Part shown: positions 26,038-33,997 of the stretch, piece by piece
Layout of the letters: the number at the start of each line of letters is the position of its first letter
Position numbering within the stretch: position 1 is the first letter of the stretch
The notes under the pieces: generated by a model
What the model was told of the DNA's origin: nothing
The model's database searches: none
What the model saw: the letters and a program-made list of their open reading frames with translations, nothing else
Made by a program: the position numbers and the translations under genes
NCBI GenBank assembly: GCA_024401645.1
Contig: JAKSKR010000019.1
Coordinates: 1 to 55,181, forward strand
Length of the DNA stretch: 55,181 bases
Source: Paludibacteraceae bacterium
GTDB lineage: Bacteria; Bacteroidota; Bacteroidia; Bacteroidales; Paludibacteraceae
Reading direction: 5' to 3'

Positions 26038-27537
26038 TTAGTGAACGAACTTGTTGATGGCGTCGATGTAGGCTTCTGCCGATGCTGCAACAATGTCGGT
26101 GTTTGCCGAGAAACCTTGGTAAGAAACACCTTCATATTCAACCTGCATGTGCACCTTGCCCATGTCGCTGCTGCCCTTGGTCATGTTCTGGATGAGGATT
26201 TCCTGAAGGGTCATCTTGCGGCTGATGATCTTCTTAATGGCGTTGATGGCTGCATCGACCGGACCGTTACCGCTAGCTGCGGCTTCAAACTTCTCGCCGG
26301 TGATGTCAAGGCGGATGGCTGCAACAGGCTTAACACCTACGCCCGATGTTACCTGAAGGTATTCGAGGGTAATGTGGTGGCCAACGTTGCGGTCTTTGCC
26401 TGCAAGCATCAATACGTCGTCGTCGTTAATTTCCTTCTTCTTGTCGGCAAGGTTAAGGAAGTCTTGGTAAATCTTGTCGAGCTTTTCCTGGTCGCTAACG
26501 TCTACGCCCAAGGTCTGTAAGCGGTGCTTAAGTGCTGCGCGGCCGCTACGTGCGGTAAGGATGATGGCGTTGCAGTCGATGCCAACGTCTTTAGGGTCGA
26601 TGATTTCGTAAGTTTCCTTGTTCTTCAACACGCCGTCTTGGTGAATGCCCGAACTGTGTGCAAATGCGTTGCGGCCTACGATTGCCTTGTTTGGCTGAAT
26701 AGGCATGTTCATCAGGCTGCTCACCATGCTGCTCATGTGGTGAATGTGCTGGGTGTTGATGTTGGTGTCGATGCCAAGACCCTTGTGGCAACGCAAGATC
26801 ATGGCAACTTCTTCAAGCGAAGTGTTACCGGCGCGTTCGCCAATACCGTTCATGGTTACCTCAACCTGGCGTGCTCCGTTCAAAACACCGCTAATGGTGT
26901 TGGCGGTCGCCATACCAAGGTCGTTGTGGCAGTGGGTAGAAAGGCGTGCGTTCTGAATGCCGTCTACGTGCTCCATCAAGTACTTGATCTTTGCTCCGTA
27001 TTCCTGTGGCAAGCAGTAACCGGTAGTGTCAGGAATGTTTACAACAGTGGCGCCTGCCTTAATAACGGCTTCAACCACGCGTGCCAAATATTCGTTGTCG
27101 GTACGGCCTGCATCTTCGCAATAGAACTCAACGTCTTCAACGAGCTTCTTTGCATACTTGGTTGCTGCTACTGCGCGTTCAATAATCTCTTCACGGTTCG
27201 ACTTGAACTTGTAAAGGATGTGTGAGTCTGATGTACCTATACCGGTGTGTATACGCTTGTTCTTTGCATACTTCAATGCTTCTGCTGCTACGTCAATGTC
27301 TTTCTGCACTGAACGGGTCAATGCACAGATGGTTGGCCATGTAACAGCCTTCGAAATCTCTACTACAGAGTTGAAGTCGCCCGGACTTGAAATCGGGAAT
27401 CCAGCTTCAATGACGTCAACACCGAGGGCTTCCAAATTTTTAGCCACTTCAATCTTTTCTACGGTGTTAAGCTGGCAACCAGGGACCTGCTCGCCGTCCC
27501 TTAAGGTTGTGTCGAATATGTACAGTCTGTCTGACAT
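26038..27537 (-). CDS. leuA: 2-isopropylmalate synthase
   Basis: First committed enzyme of leucine synthesis, condensing acetyl-CoA with 2-oxoisovalerate. The 499 residues contain [17 protein letters not shown], the metal-binding [26 protein letters not shown] and a C-terminal LeuA dimer (leucine feedback) domain beginning around [12 protein letters not shown]. First structural gene of the operon. Between its start and the leader peptide lie the intrinsic terminator and ~70 nt of AT-rich leader, so expression is expected to depend on attenuation at 27611-27697. Confidence 0.95.
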   Translation of the reverse strand: MSDRLYIFDTTLRDGEQVPGCQLNTVEKIEVAKNLEALGVDVIEAGFPISSPGDFNSVVEISKAVTWPTICALTRSVQKDIDVAAEALKYAKNKRIHTGIGTSDSHILYKFKSNREEIIERAVAATKYAKKLVEDVEFYCEDAGRTDNEYLARVVEAVIKAGATVVNIPDTTGYCLPQEYGAKIKYLMEHVDGIQNARLSTHCHNDLGMATANTISGVLNGARQVEVTMNGIGERAGNTSLEEVAMILRCHKGLGIDTNINTQHIHHMSSMVSSLMNMPIQPNKAIVGRNAFAHSSGIHQDGVLKNKETYEIIDPKDVGIDCNAIILTARSGRAALKHRLQTLGVDVSDQEKLDKIYQDFLNLADKKKEINDDDVLMLAGKDRNVGHHITLEYLQVTSGVGVKPVAAIRLDITGEKFEAAASGNGPVDAAINAIKKIISRKMTLQEILIQNMTKGSSDMGKVHMQVEYEGVSYQGFSANTDIVAASAEAYIDAINKFVH

Positions 27538-27610
27538 AATTATATAATTTTTTTTAATTTATTCTTTATTAGTGTTTTAGCTAGATAAGCCGTTTCGCAA
27601 TTAAATGAGA

Positions 27611-27697
27611 AAAGCCTTTCTCAACAGGAAGTGAGAAAGGCTTTGTTTTTATCGTATGTTATAGCCATAAATCTCACTTCCTCTTGCTTTGCAAGAG
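27611..27697 (-). promoter_or_regulatory. Leucine attenuator: 1:2, 2:3 and 3:4 pairing segments
   Basis: Read on the minus strand: segment 1 (27697-27691) pairs perfectly with the start of segment 2 (27687-27681) as a 7-bp hairpin. Segment 2 (27681-27672) pairs over 10 bp with segment 3 (27636-27627). Segments 3 and 4 form a 13-bp terminator stem (27644-27632 with 27623-27611) followed by a T-rich stretch. Segment 1 lies on the last Leu codons of the leader peptide, so a ribosome stalled there frees segment 2 to block the terminator. Confidence 0.88.
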
Positions 27698-27739
27698 AAT
27701 TAGTAGTGTGAGCTGCAATATGGTTATAATCGATTTCAT
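27674..27739 (-). CDS. Leucine operon leader peptide (21 aa)
   Basis: A 21-codon frame between the promoter and the attenuator of the leu operon. It starts MKSIITILQL and ends in a basic QSKRK. It has six Leu codons (TTG, CTC, CTA, CTA, CTC, TTG) and four Ile codons, several of them consecutive or nearly so. The last two Leu codons, CTC TTG, fall exactly in the strand that forms the 1:2 hairpin. It is too short for normal gene calls, but position, composition and the mutually exclusive stems make a leader peptide the best reading. The Ile codons hint that the operon may respond to isoleucine as well as leucine, which would fit the second, citramalate-like synthase. Confidence 0.88.
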   Translation of the reverse strand: MKSIITILQLTLLILLQSKRK

Positions 27740-27774
27740 TTCTATTAACTTTTTAGTTTTGCTTATCTGCATTA

Positions 27775-27805
27775 CAAAATTACTGAATTATATGTTTTTA
27801 AGCAA
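27775..27805 (-). promoter_or_regulatory. Promoter of leucine operon
   Basis: On the minus strand: TTG (plus 27803-27805), a 20-bp spacer, then TAATTTTG (plus 27775-27782), a full Bacteroidetes promoter. Transcription would begin near 27768, about 30 nt before the leader peptide. Confidence 0.8.
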
Positions 27806-28176
27806 GTTTTTCGAAGTGTATTTTTATTCTGTTAGTTTTTCAATTGGTGGATTTTTGCCTTTGAAAATTACGAATTGTAGATTTTGTATTATATTTTGTT
27901 ATGAATTGTAATTTTATTCGTCTTTTTCTTTGTCTAAACCGATAGATTGTAAGTTGGTGCAAACTGATTTTTTTTTTCGAATTTGTGGTCTTGTTGGGAC
28001 TTTTAGTGCCTTTTAGCCCTTTGTTTTTGTCTTAATTGTCTTTTTGTAGCGTGTTTTTGCTCTTTCCTTCGGCATTTTTTTGTTTCGTAAACGAAAAATC
28101 TGTAATTTCCCTTACTTTTCGAATTTGAAACAAAAAAAGGGCTTATGGTCCTTAACTTAATACCATACTAAACACT
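27806..28176. other. AT-rich intergenic region between leu operon and paaK
   Basis: About 370 bp of T-rich sequence (long runs of T around 27969 and 28075) without a credible gene. A TACTTTTC near 28113 resembles a -7 box for the paaK gene but has no well-placed -33 element. I see nothing else in it. Confidence 0.6.
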
Positions 28177-29484
28177 ATGTATTTCAACGAACGAATCGAA
28201 ACCATGGAGCGCCTCCAGTTGCGCCAACTGCAAAGTGAAAGACTGGTTAAACTAGTAAAATACACTTACGACAATGTCAAGTTCTACCGCGAACGTATGG
28301 ACAAGGCTGGTGTAAAGCCTGAAGACATTAAGTCTATCGACGATATTAGCAAGTTGCCTTTCATGCAGAAGCAAGACCTTCGCGATTACTATCCAACCGA
28401 CACTTTTGCTGCCCCAATGAAGGATATAGTTCGTTTCCACGCTTCTAGTGGTACTACTGGCAAGCCAATTGTGGCTGGTTATACCCAGAACGACTTGGAA
28501 TGTTGGGCCGAGGGTGTTGCCCGTTGCTTGACTGCCTATGGCGTTTCTAAAGAAGATATTGTTCAAGTTTCCTATGGCTACGGCTTGTTTACTGGTGGCT
28601 TGGGTGCACACGATGGCGCTTCTAAAATTGGCGCAGCGGTCCTTCCTACCAGCAGCGGTAACACGGCTAAACAGATTATGTTGATGAAGGACTTGAAGAC
28701 GACCACTTTGTGCTGCACGCCTTCTTATGCGCTCTTCTTGGCAGAAAGCATTGAAAACGATCCGGACACCGATGTGAAGAAGGACTTGCACCTTCGCGTG
28801 GGCGCCTTTGGCGCTGAACCTTGGACCGAGAATATGCGTAAGGAATTGGAAAAGAAACTCAATATTAATGCTTACGATATTTATGGCTTGACCGAGGTTT
28901 CTGGTCCTGGCGTGGGTGGCGAATGCGAATACCAAGATGGTACTCACCTTTGGGAAGATATGTTCTTCCCTGAAATCATCGATCCGGTAACTCTTCAGCC
29001 TGTCGAACCTGGCCAACAGGGCGAATTGGTGTTTACCACTCTTACTAAAGAGGGTATGCCTGTTGTCCGTTACCGTACACGCGACCTTACCCACCTCATC
29101 TACGATAAGTGCCGTTGCGGCCGTACTATGGTGCGTATGGGTAGAATTTTAGGCCGAAGCGACGATATGCTCATCATTCGTGGTGTCAACGTGTTCCCTT
29201 CAACCATCGAAAGTTGCATTCTCGAATTCCCTGAATATACAGGTCAGTACTTCATTACGGTCGACCGTGTCAACAACGTTGATACTTTCGATGTTGATGT
29301 TGAACTTCGTCCCGATTTCGCTAATGCGTCGGAAGACGAGAAGAAGGGCTTGAAAGACAAGTTGGTTAATCGTTTGGTTAGCGTGCTGGGCATTAAGCCT
29401 AGCTTGCATATTGTTGAGCCTAACAGCATTGAACGTTCGCAAGGCAAGGCTAAACATGTTTTAGACAAGCGTAAGTTGGCATAG
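28177..29484 (+). CDS. paaK: Phenylacetate-CoA ligase
   Basis: An AMP-forming aryl-acid CoA ligase (435 aa) that activates phenylacetate or indole-/aryl-acetates with ATP and CoA. The N-terminus MYFNERIETM matches the usual PaaK start. The adenylation loop ASSGTTGKP, the YGLTEVSGPG motif and the C-terminal domain RIGR-type stretch (RMGRILGRSDDMLIIRGVNVFPS) with the final Lys region (RSQGKAKHV) are present. In Bacteroidales this gene often sits beside indolepyruvate:ferredoxin oxidoreductase genes, linking it to aromatic amino acid metabolism; those genes are absent here. Instead a PaaI-type thioesterase follows after 3 nt. Confidence 0.93.
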   Translation: MYFNERIETMERLQLRQLQSERLVKLVKYTYDNVKFYRERMDKAGVKPEDIKSIDDISKLPFMQKQDLRDYYPTDTFAAPMKDIVRFHASSGTTGKPIVAGYTQNDLECWAEGVARCLTAYGVSKEDIVQVSYGYGLFTGGLGAHDGASKIGAAVLPTSSGNTAKQIMLMKDLKTTTLCCTPSYALFLAESIENDPDTDVKKDLHLRVGAFGAEPWTENMRKELEKKLNINAYDIYGLTEVSGPGVGGECEYQDGTHLWEDMFFPEIIDPVTLQPVEPGQQGELVFTTLTKEGMPVVRYRTRDLTHLIYDKCRCGRTMVRMGRILGRSDDMLIIRGVNVFPSTIESCILEFPEYTGQYFITVDRVNNVDTFDVDVELRPDFANASEDEKKGLKDKLVNRLVSVLGIKPSLHIVEPNSIERSQGKAKHVLDKRKLA

Positions 29485-29487
29485 GGT

Positions 29488-29901
29488 ATGACTCTTTTAG
29501 AACGTTTGAACAAGGACGACCGCTTTGCGGCTAGCATTGGAGCTAGGCTGATTGAAATTCGCGAGGGCTATTCGCGTGCCGAACTCACGGTGGAAGAACG
29601 CCACCTCAATGGGGCTGGCGTTTGCCAAGGCGGTGTTATGTACACGCTTGCCGACCTCTGTTTTGCGGGTGTTGCCAATTGCCACGGCATTTTGTCGTTG
29701 GGCATCTCAAATACCATCACGTTCATTAAGTCGGCGCAACTGGGCGACCATTTGGTGGCAGAATGTACCGAGGTGGTTAACCACCACAAATTGCCTTATT
29801 GCGACATTAAGGTCATGAACCAGAATGGCGAGATATTGGCAACGTGCACAGGCTTGGCTTACCGCCTAAAGAAGGAAATGGAGTTCGATGCCCTCATGTA
29901 A
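29488..29901 (+). CDS. PaaI-type hotdog-fold acyl-CoA thioesterase
   Basis: A 137-residue hotdog thioesterase. The motif HLNGAGVCQGGVMYTLADLCF carries the Asn/His/Gly and the acidic residue typical of PaaI-like enzymes (HxNxxGxxHGG-type variant; here CQGG replaces HGG), followed by SLGISNTITFIKSAQLGD. It is 3 nt after paaK, so both are made from one transcript. The likely job is to release aryl-acetyl-CoA that would otherwise trap CoA. The terminator at 29925-29972 ends the unit. Confidence 0.88.
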   Translation: MTLLERLNKDDRFAASIGARLIEIREGYSRAELTVEERHLNGAGVCQGGVMYTLADLCFAGVANCHGILSLGISNTITFIKSAQLGDHLVAECTEVVNHHKLPYCDIKVMNQNGEILATCTGLAYRLKKEMEFDALM

Positions 29902-29924
29902 GTAGGGCTTTTATCTATAATTGG

Positions 29925-29972
29925 GCCGATAATCTTCGAATTAATGCTTTCGAAGGTTTTCGGCTCTTTTTG
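29925..29972 (+). terminator. Terminator of paaK-thioesterase unit
   Basis: Long imperfect stem (GCCGATAATCTTCGAA-like arm at 29925-29940 with 29949-29964) followed by CTTTTT. Confidence 0.75.
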
Positions 29973-30044
29973 TGTTGTAAGTGTTCTTGAAAACTCTTCA
30001 CCATTTTATGTCTTGTAAAAGGGAACGCATTCCCTGCCAAGTGC

Positions 30045-30052
30045 TATCTTTG
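30045..30052 (+). promoter_or_regulatory. -7 box of PrsW-like gene
   Basis: TATCTTTG, full match to TAnnTTTG, 35 bp before the start codon; no well-spaced TTG upstream. Confidence 0.5.
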
Positions 30053-30087
30053 CAACATTAAAGTAGATTAAAAAGTATAAGTTTAAT

Positions 30088-31152
30088 ATGTATTACGTAG
30101 TTAGAGGTTCTAGACAGTTTGGTCCTTACGATGTCGACCGTCTTGCAGAATTGGTATACATCGGGCAGATTTTGAAACAAGACAAGGTGGTGGCCGATGG
30201 CCAGCATGCCGTTTACGACACCAAGGCGAATGCCGACTTGTCGGTACACGACCTCCTTAAGCAAAACAACAAGGATGTGGTTGTCGACAATTCGGGTAGC
30301 CTCATCGACCAGGCTAAACGAGTGGGTAACCGCATCTGGATTTCGAAAGACGTGTTCAGGTGGTCGGAAATGAAGAAGGACCAGCGCTTGAACATGTTGG
30401 CTCTGGTGGGCTTGGCTCCGTTGGTTATGATGCACCTCTTACCCGATGTCGACATCATTACTTTCTATGCTATTTCGCTCTACTTCTCTTGCATTTGGGG
30501 CTTGTTCTACTTTTACATGTTCAAGACCAAGCAGGTGAACATGAAGTATGCTACCTACATCTTCTTTTCGGTTCAGATGCTTATGATGATGGTGTGGGGC
30601 ATGGGACTCAATAAACTCAATCTTTTTTATGCTTTCTTGGAGAGTGACGGCATCATCAGGAACAGCTTGGGCTACATTCTTGGAGTGGGCGTAACCGAAG
30701 AGTTGGTGAAGGCTTTGCCGTTGTTCTACATTGCAACACGTTCTAAAACGCCGCTTGTGCCTCAAACCATGGTGTTCTATGGCGTCATTTGCGGAATCTC
30801 GTTCGGTGTTTACGAAGGCGTAGAGTACCAGATGACCTTGAACAAGGACCTCGACTACAATTCGTCGTTCTTCTCAAACATTGCCCGCCTCACCAGCTTG
30901 CCGTTCTTCCATTCCATGTGTTCGGGTTTGGCAGGTTACTTCATTTCGTTTGCGGTGCTTAAGCCGCGTTTCCGCAAGTTCCTCTATTGCTTGGCCATTG
31001 CCATGCCTGCTGTCTTGCACGGACTTTACGACGTGTTTGCCGACACGCTTCTTGGCATTGCCATTGGCGGTTTTGTGGTCTTGTTGCTGAATTACTATGT
31101 CAACAACGATAAGGCCGTGCAGCAAACACTCAACGATTGCGAAAGTAATTAG
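30088..31152 (+). CDS. PrsW-like intramembrane protease with N-terminal GYF_2 domain
   Basis: A 354-residue inner-membrane protein. The first ~75 residues (MYYVVRGSRQFGPYDVDRL) form a GYF_2-type domain, often found on bacterial membrane proteins and presumed to bind partners. Then come about eight hydrophobic helices. PrsW-type catalytic motifs are present: GVTEELVKALPLF (the paired Glu and Lys), ICGISFGVYEGVEY, FFHSMCSGLAGYF and LHGLYDVFAD, with His and Glu residues placed as in the PrsW/CPBP-related glutamic membrane peptidases. In Bacillus PrsW cleaves an anti-sigma factor; no anti-sigma gene is next to this one, so its substrate is unknown. It has its own promoter and terminator. Confidence 0.85.
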   Translation: MYYVVRGSRQFGPYDVDRLAELVYIGQILKQDKVVADGQHAVYDTKANADLSVHDLLKQNNKDVVVDNSGSLIDQAKRVGNRIWISKDVFRWSEMKKDQRLNMLALVGLAPLVMMHLLPDVDIITFYAISLYFSCIWGLFYFYMFKTKQVNMKYATYIFFSVQMLMMMVWGMGLNKLNLFYAFLESDGIIRNSLGYILGVGVTEELVKALPLFYIATRSKTPLVPQTMVFYGVICGISFGVYEGVEYQMTLNKDLDYNSSFFSNIARLTSLPFFHSMCSGLAGYFISFAVLKPRFRKFLYCLAIAMPAVLHGLYDVFADTLLGIAIGGFVVLLLNYYVNNDKAVQQTLNDCESN

Positions 31153-31178
31153 AAATCAACAATAAGACGAGAACTAGG

Positions 31179-31215
31179 GGTTGGCGACTGTAAATGTTGC
31201 CAACCTTTTTCATTT
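31179..31215 (+). terminator. Terminator of PrsW-like gene
   Basis: 10-bp stem with one G-T wobble (31179-31188 with 31196-31205), followed by TTTTTC and more T. Confidence 0.85.
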
Positions 31216-31252
31216 TTCTTCCTTAATGTCTTTTCTTTTGTTCTGTTTTTCT

Positions 31253-31260
31253 TATATTTG
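31253..31260 (+). promoter_or_regulatory. -7 box of GH5 cellulase gene
   Basis: TATATTTG, full match to TAnnTTTG, giving a leader of about 70 nt. Confidence 0.5.
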
Positions 31261-31335
31261 CACCAGAACTTAATATACTTGAATATAATATTTATTCTAG
31301 TTGCTTTTACACATTAACTTTTTTTTCAAAAAACC

Positions 31336-33258
31336 ATGAACAAGACATTTATTGGTAAAGTCGCAGGTTTCGTGCTTTCTTTGTGCATGTCAATTCCTGC
31401 CAATGCAGCTCCTGCTGGTAGCCCAGTCGCATTGAATGGTAAACTTCATGTTTCTGGTACCAAGTTGGTGAATGAATGCGGAAATACTGTTCGTTTGAGC
31501 GGTATGAGTACACACGGACCGCAGTGGTTCCAAAACTGTTATTGTAAGGAATCGTTGAAAGCTATGGTTGACGATTGGGGTATCACCATCTTCCGTTTCG
31601 CCATGTATGTGCAGGAACAGGGTTATGTGACCAAGCCCGACTATTGGCGCCAGCAGATTGACCAATATGCAGAATGGTGCGACGAATTGGGTATCTACTT
31701 CCTAATTGACTGGCACGTTCTTAACCCAGGTAACCCTAATGCAAACCTAAACGATGCTAAACAGTTCTGGGACTATATGTCAAAGAAACATGCGTCGAAG
31801 AAGAATGTCCTTTACGAAATCTGTAACGAACCGAATGGCGTGCAGTGGGGTACGGTAAAGGAATATGCCGAGGCTATCATCTCTACAATTCGTGCTAACG
31901 ATAAGGAAACCGTTATTATTTGTGGAACTCCAACTTGGAGCCAAGATGTTGACATTGCTTCACAGAACAAGCTTTCCGATAAGAATACCATGTACACCTT
32001 GCACTTCTATGCGGGTTCACACGGTCAGCAGTTGCGTAACAAGGCAGAGCAGGCTATGAACAATGGTTGCGCCATCTTCGTTACCGAGTGTGGAACTAGC
32101 TCGGCTAGTGGCGACGGTTCGTACAGCCCAGGTGCAATGACCGAATGGGTGAACTGGATGACACAGCACGACATTAGCTGGTGTAACTGGAGCTTTGCCG
32201 ACAAGAGTGAGGTGGCTTCTGCTTTGAATCCGGGTGCTTGTAACTCTCGTAGCTGGAACAACACTACCGCTTCTGGTACGCTTATTAAGGGCTTCTTCAA
32301 GGAAAAGCCTTTCAAGTTTACAGCTTGTTCTTCTGCTAACTCTGGTAACAACAACAATAACCAACAGCAGCAAGATCCTAACCAGAATAACAACAACCAA
32401 AACAATAACAACAACCAGCAGCAACAGGATCCTAACCAGAATAACAACAATCAAAACAATAACAACAACCAGCAACAGCAGGATCCTAACCAGAATAACA
32501 ACAACCAAAACAATAATAACAACCAGCAACAGCAGCAACCTAACGTTACTTACCCTAATTTAGAGAATGCTGTGGCTAAATACAAAGTGTACCGCATCAT
32601 TAACAAGAAGAGCGGTATGGCTATGACTTTGAAGGGTAGCACACAAGACAAGGCTCAATTGTTCCAGGCTGCTCGTAGCGAGAACGACGAAAGCCAGCTC
32701 TTCGAACTTCGTGAGTTCGACGGCTTCTACACCCTTACCAATGTGAAGAGCCGCAAGGTGTTGACCAACTCTTACAATCCTAATCCGGGTGCACAAATTG
32801 TTCAGCAAGATTTAAGCTCTTACGACAATCCTTCTGAAAAGTTCAAGTTCACCAAGGTCGATGGCAATTGGTTCAAGATTGAGAACAAGAGTGGTAACAA
32901 CAGTTGCCTAGCTGTAGAAAATGGTTCTTATAACGAAGGTGCTGCAGTTTTGCAGGCAAACCCAGGCAATGCCGACGAACAGCTTTGGGGCTTCGAATAT
33001 GTTGCCGATGTCGATACTACCGATGTTGAAATCTTGTACAACAACAATTCAATTGTGTTGGCTCCATCAGTTGTCAACGACTTGTTTATGGTGGCTGGCG
33101 AATACGAAAGTGTAGATGTCATTTCTGTCGATGGCGTTAAGGTGGCTAGCTTCCCTGCACAAGATGTTTACAATGTTTCTAACCTTTCAACTGGTTCTTA
33201 CGTTGTAGTTGTCAACGCTGCCGATGGTCAGCATCGCTTTAAGATTGTAAAGCTCTAA
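31336..33258 (+). CDS. GH5 endoglucanase with Asn/Gln linker, ricin-like domain and T9SS tail
   Basis: A 640-residue exported glycoside hydrolase, probably cutting beta-1,4-glucans. In order: signal peptide (ends near PANAAP); a GH5 catalytic domain (~35-330) with the acid/base Glu165 in YEICNEPNG and the nucleophile Glu251 in FVTECGTS, both intact; a linker of three 18-residue Asn/Gln repeats (~335-410, DNA repeats at 32361-32522); a ricin-type beta-trefoil or CBM13-like domain (~415-560, with YKVYRIINKKSGMAMTL and NKSGNNSCLAVENGSY); and a T9SS type A sorting domain at the end (ISVDGVKVASF, GSYVVVVNA, FKIVKL). The sequence resembles subfamily GH5_2. It stands alone, with no SusC/SusD genes near. 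Enzyme action on cellulose or mixed-linkage glucan cannot be told apart. Confidence 0.92.
   Translation: MNKTFIGKVAGFVLSLCMSIPANAAPAGSPVALNGKLHVSGTKLVNECGNTVRLSGMSTHGPQWFQNCYCKESLKAMVDDWGITIFRFAMYVQEQGYVTKPDYWRQQIDQYAEWCDELGIYFLIDWHVLNPGNPNANLNDAKQFWDYMSKKHASKKNVLYEICNEPNGVQWGTVKEYAEAIISTIRANDKETVIICGTPTWSQDVDIASQNKLSDKNTMYTLHFYAGSHGQQLRNKAEQAMNNGCAIFVTECGTSSASGDGSYSPGAMTEWVNWMTQHDISWCNWSFADKSEVASALNPGACNSRSWNNTTASGTLIKGFFKEKPFKFTACSSANSGNNNNNQQQQDPNQNNNNQNNNNNQQQQDPNQNNNNQNNNNNQQQQDPNQNNNNQNNNNNQQQQQPNVTYPNLENAVAKYKVYRIINKKSGMAMTLKGSTQDKAQLFQAARSENDESQLFELREFDGFYTLTNVKSRKVLTNSYNPNPGAQIVQQDLSSYDNPSEKFKFTKVDGNWFKIENKSGNNSCLAVENGSYNEGAAVLQANPGNADEQLWGFEYVADVDTTDVEILYNNNSIVLAPSVVNDLFMVAGEYESVDVISVDGVKVASFPAQDVYNVSNLSTGSYVVVVNAADGQHRFKIVKL
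32361..32522 (+). repeat. Three 54-bp tandem repeats encoding the cellulase linker
   Basis: Near-identical 54-bp units begin at 32361, 32415 and 32469 and a partial fourth at 32523. Each encodes 18 residues rich in Asn and Gln with one Asp-Pro. Copy number could vary in frame. Confidence 0.9.
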
Positions 33259-33285
33259 ACTGATACTTGTTTATAGTATATTATA

Positions 33286-33316
33286 GAAAAAGCCAACCAA
33301 TTCGGTTGGCTTTTTC
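33286..33316 (+). terminator. Terminator of GH5 gene
   Basis: 13-bp perfect stem (33286-33298 with 33304-33316), five-base loop, then a T-rich tail. Confidence 0.92.
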
Positions 33317-33423
33317 TATTTTTGTGCCAAGTGGATAATCATATTCTTTTATGTCTGTTTGCCGTGTGTAATAATCCCTTTACGCACCAAACAGAATCGA
33401 CTAGATTTAGAATTTTTTTATGC

Positions 33424-33431
33424 TAAATTTG
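33424..33431 (+). promoter_or_regulatory. -7 box of the 171-aa/240-aa gene pair
   Basis: TAAATTTG, full match to TAnnTTTG, 44 bp before the start codon at 33476. Confidence 0.45.
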
Positions 33432-33475
33432 CAGATGTAATTAATATATTAGAAGTTAACAGTTTATAGTGTAAT

Positions 33476-33991
33476 ATGTCGGAACAATCGGAAAATAGAA
33501 AAAAAGTTTTTAAGGAATACTGGTTCCAAATCACGGTTTTGGGCTTATTGCTTATTATCAGCCTATCCATTGTAGGACGCTATTTTATGTATAAAATTCA
33601 CTACGATGCAGAAATTACATTCAAAAAATATGGGGTGGAAACTGTTATAGAACATAGGCGTTTCTATTCACGTCAGGATTTCAAAAATTACATGCCAGAC
33701 TCATCAGAAGTGGAATCTATATTGAACAATTTGGCAATAGACCCCAAATACCAGAAACAGGCAGATAGGGTGTGTGACGTCATTAACGAGAAGATTAGTA
33801 AAGAAGAGGACTTGAGAGCTATGCTGCATGAAGAAGAGAAAAAGCTGTCGGCCGATGAGTTGAAAATCTGTTATATGGATTTTTTTGAGTTGTCACGTCC
33901 CTTTATAGAGAGAAAATATAGGAAATATCCTTATTCAACAGTCGACTCTTTGTCGTGTGTTCTTATGTATTCAGTGTTCAACAAAAAGTAA
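33476..33991 (+). CDS. Single-pass membrane protein of unknown function (171 aa)
   Basis: Not recognised. A basic, hydrophilic start (MSEQSENRKKVFKEYW) is followed by one membrane helix (residues ~18-38, ITVLGLLLIISLSIVGRYF) and a soluble, charged domain of about 130 residues. It is predicted to be anchored at the inner membrane with the larger part outside. The next gene starts 6 nt after its stop, and both are likely made together. No enzyme motif is visible. Confidence 0.7.
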   Translation: MSEQSENRKKVFKEYWFQITVLGLLLIISLSIVGRYFMYKIHYDAEITFKKYGVETVIEHRRFYSRQDFKNYMPDSSEVESILNNLAIDPKYQKQADRVCDVINEKISKEEDLRAMLHEEEKKLSADELKICYMDFFELSRPFIERKYRKYPYSTVDSLSCVLMYSVFNKK

Positions 33992-33997
33992 AGTCTC

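Noticed and set aside
27684..27911. A 75-codon plus-strand frame over the leu leader
   Set aside because: It runs opposite the well-supported promoter, leader peptide and attenuator of the leu operon and has no promoter.
32017..32538. Val/Leu/Ile-rich minus-strand frame over the cellulase linker
   Set aside because: Arises from the antisense of Asn/Gln codon repeats; not a real membrane protein.
32361..32540. Regular repeats resembling a CRISPR array
   Set aside because: Units are contiguous, in frame and encode the Asn/Gln linker; there are no spacers.
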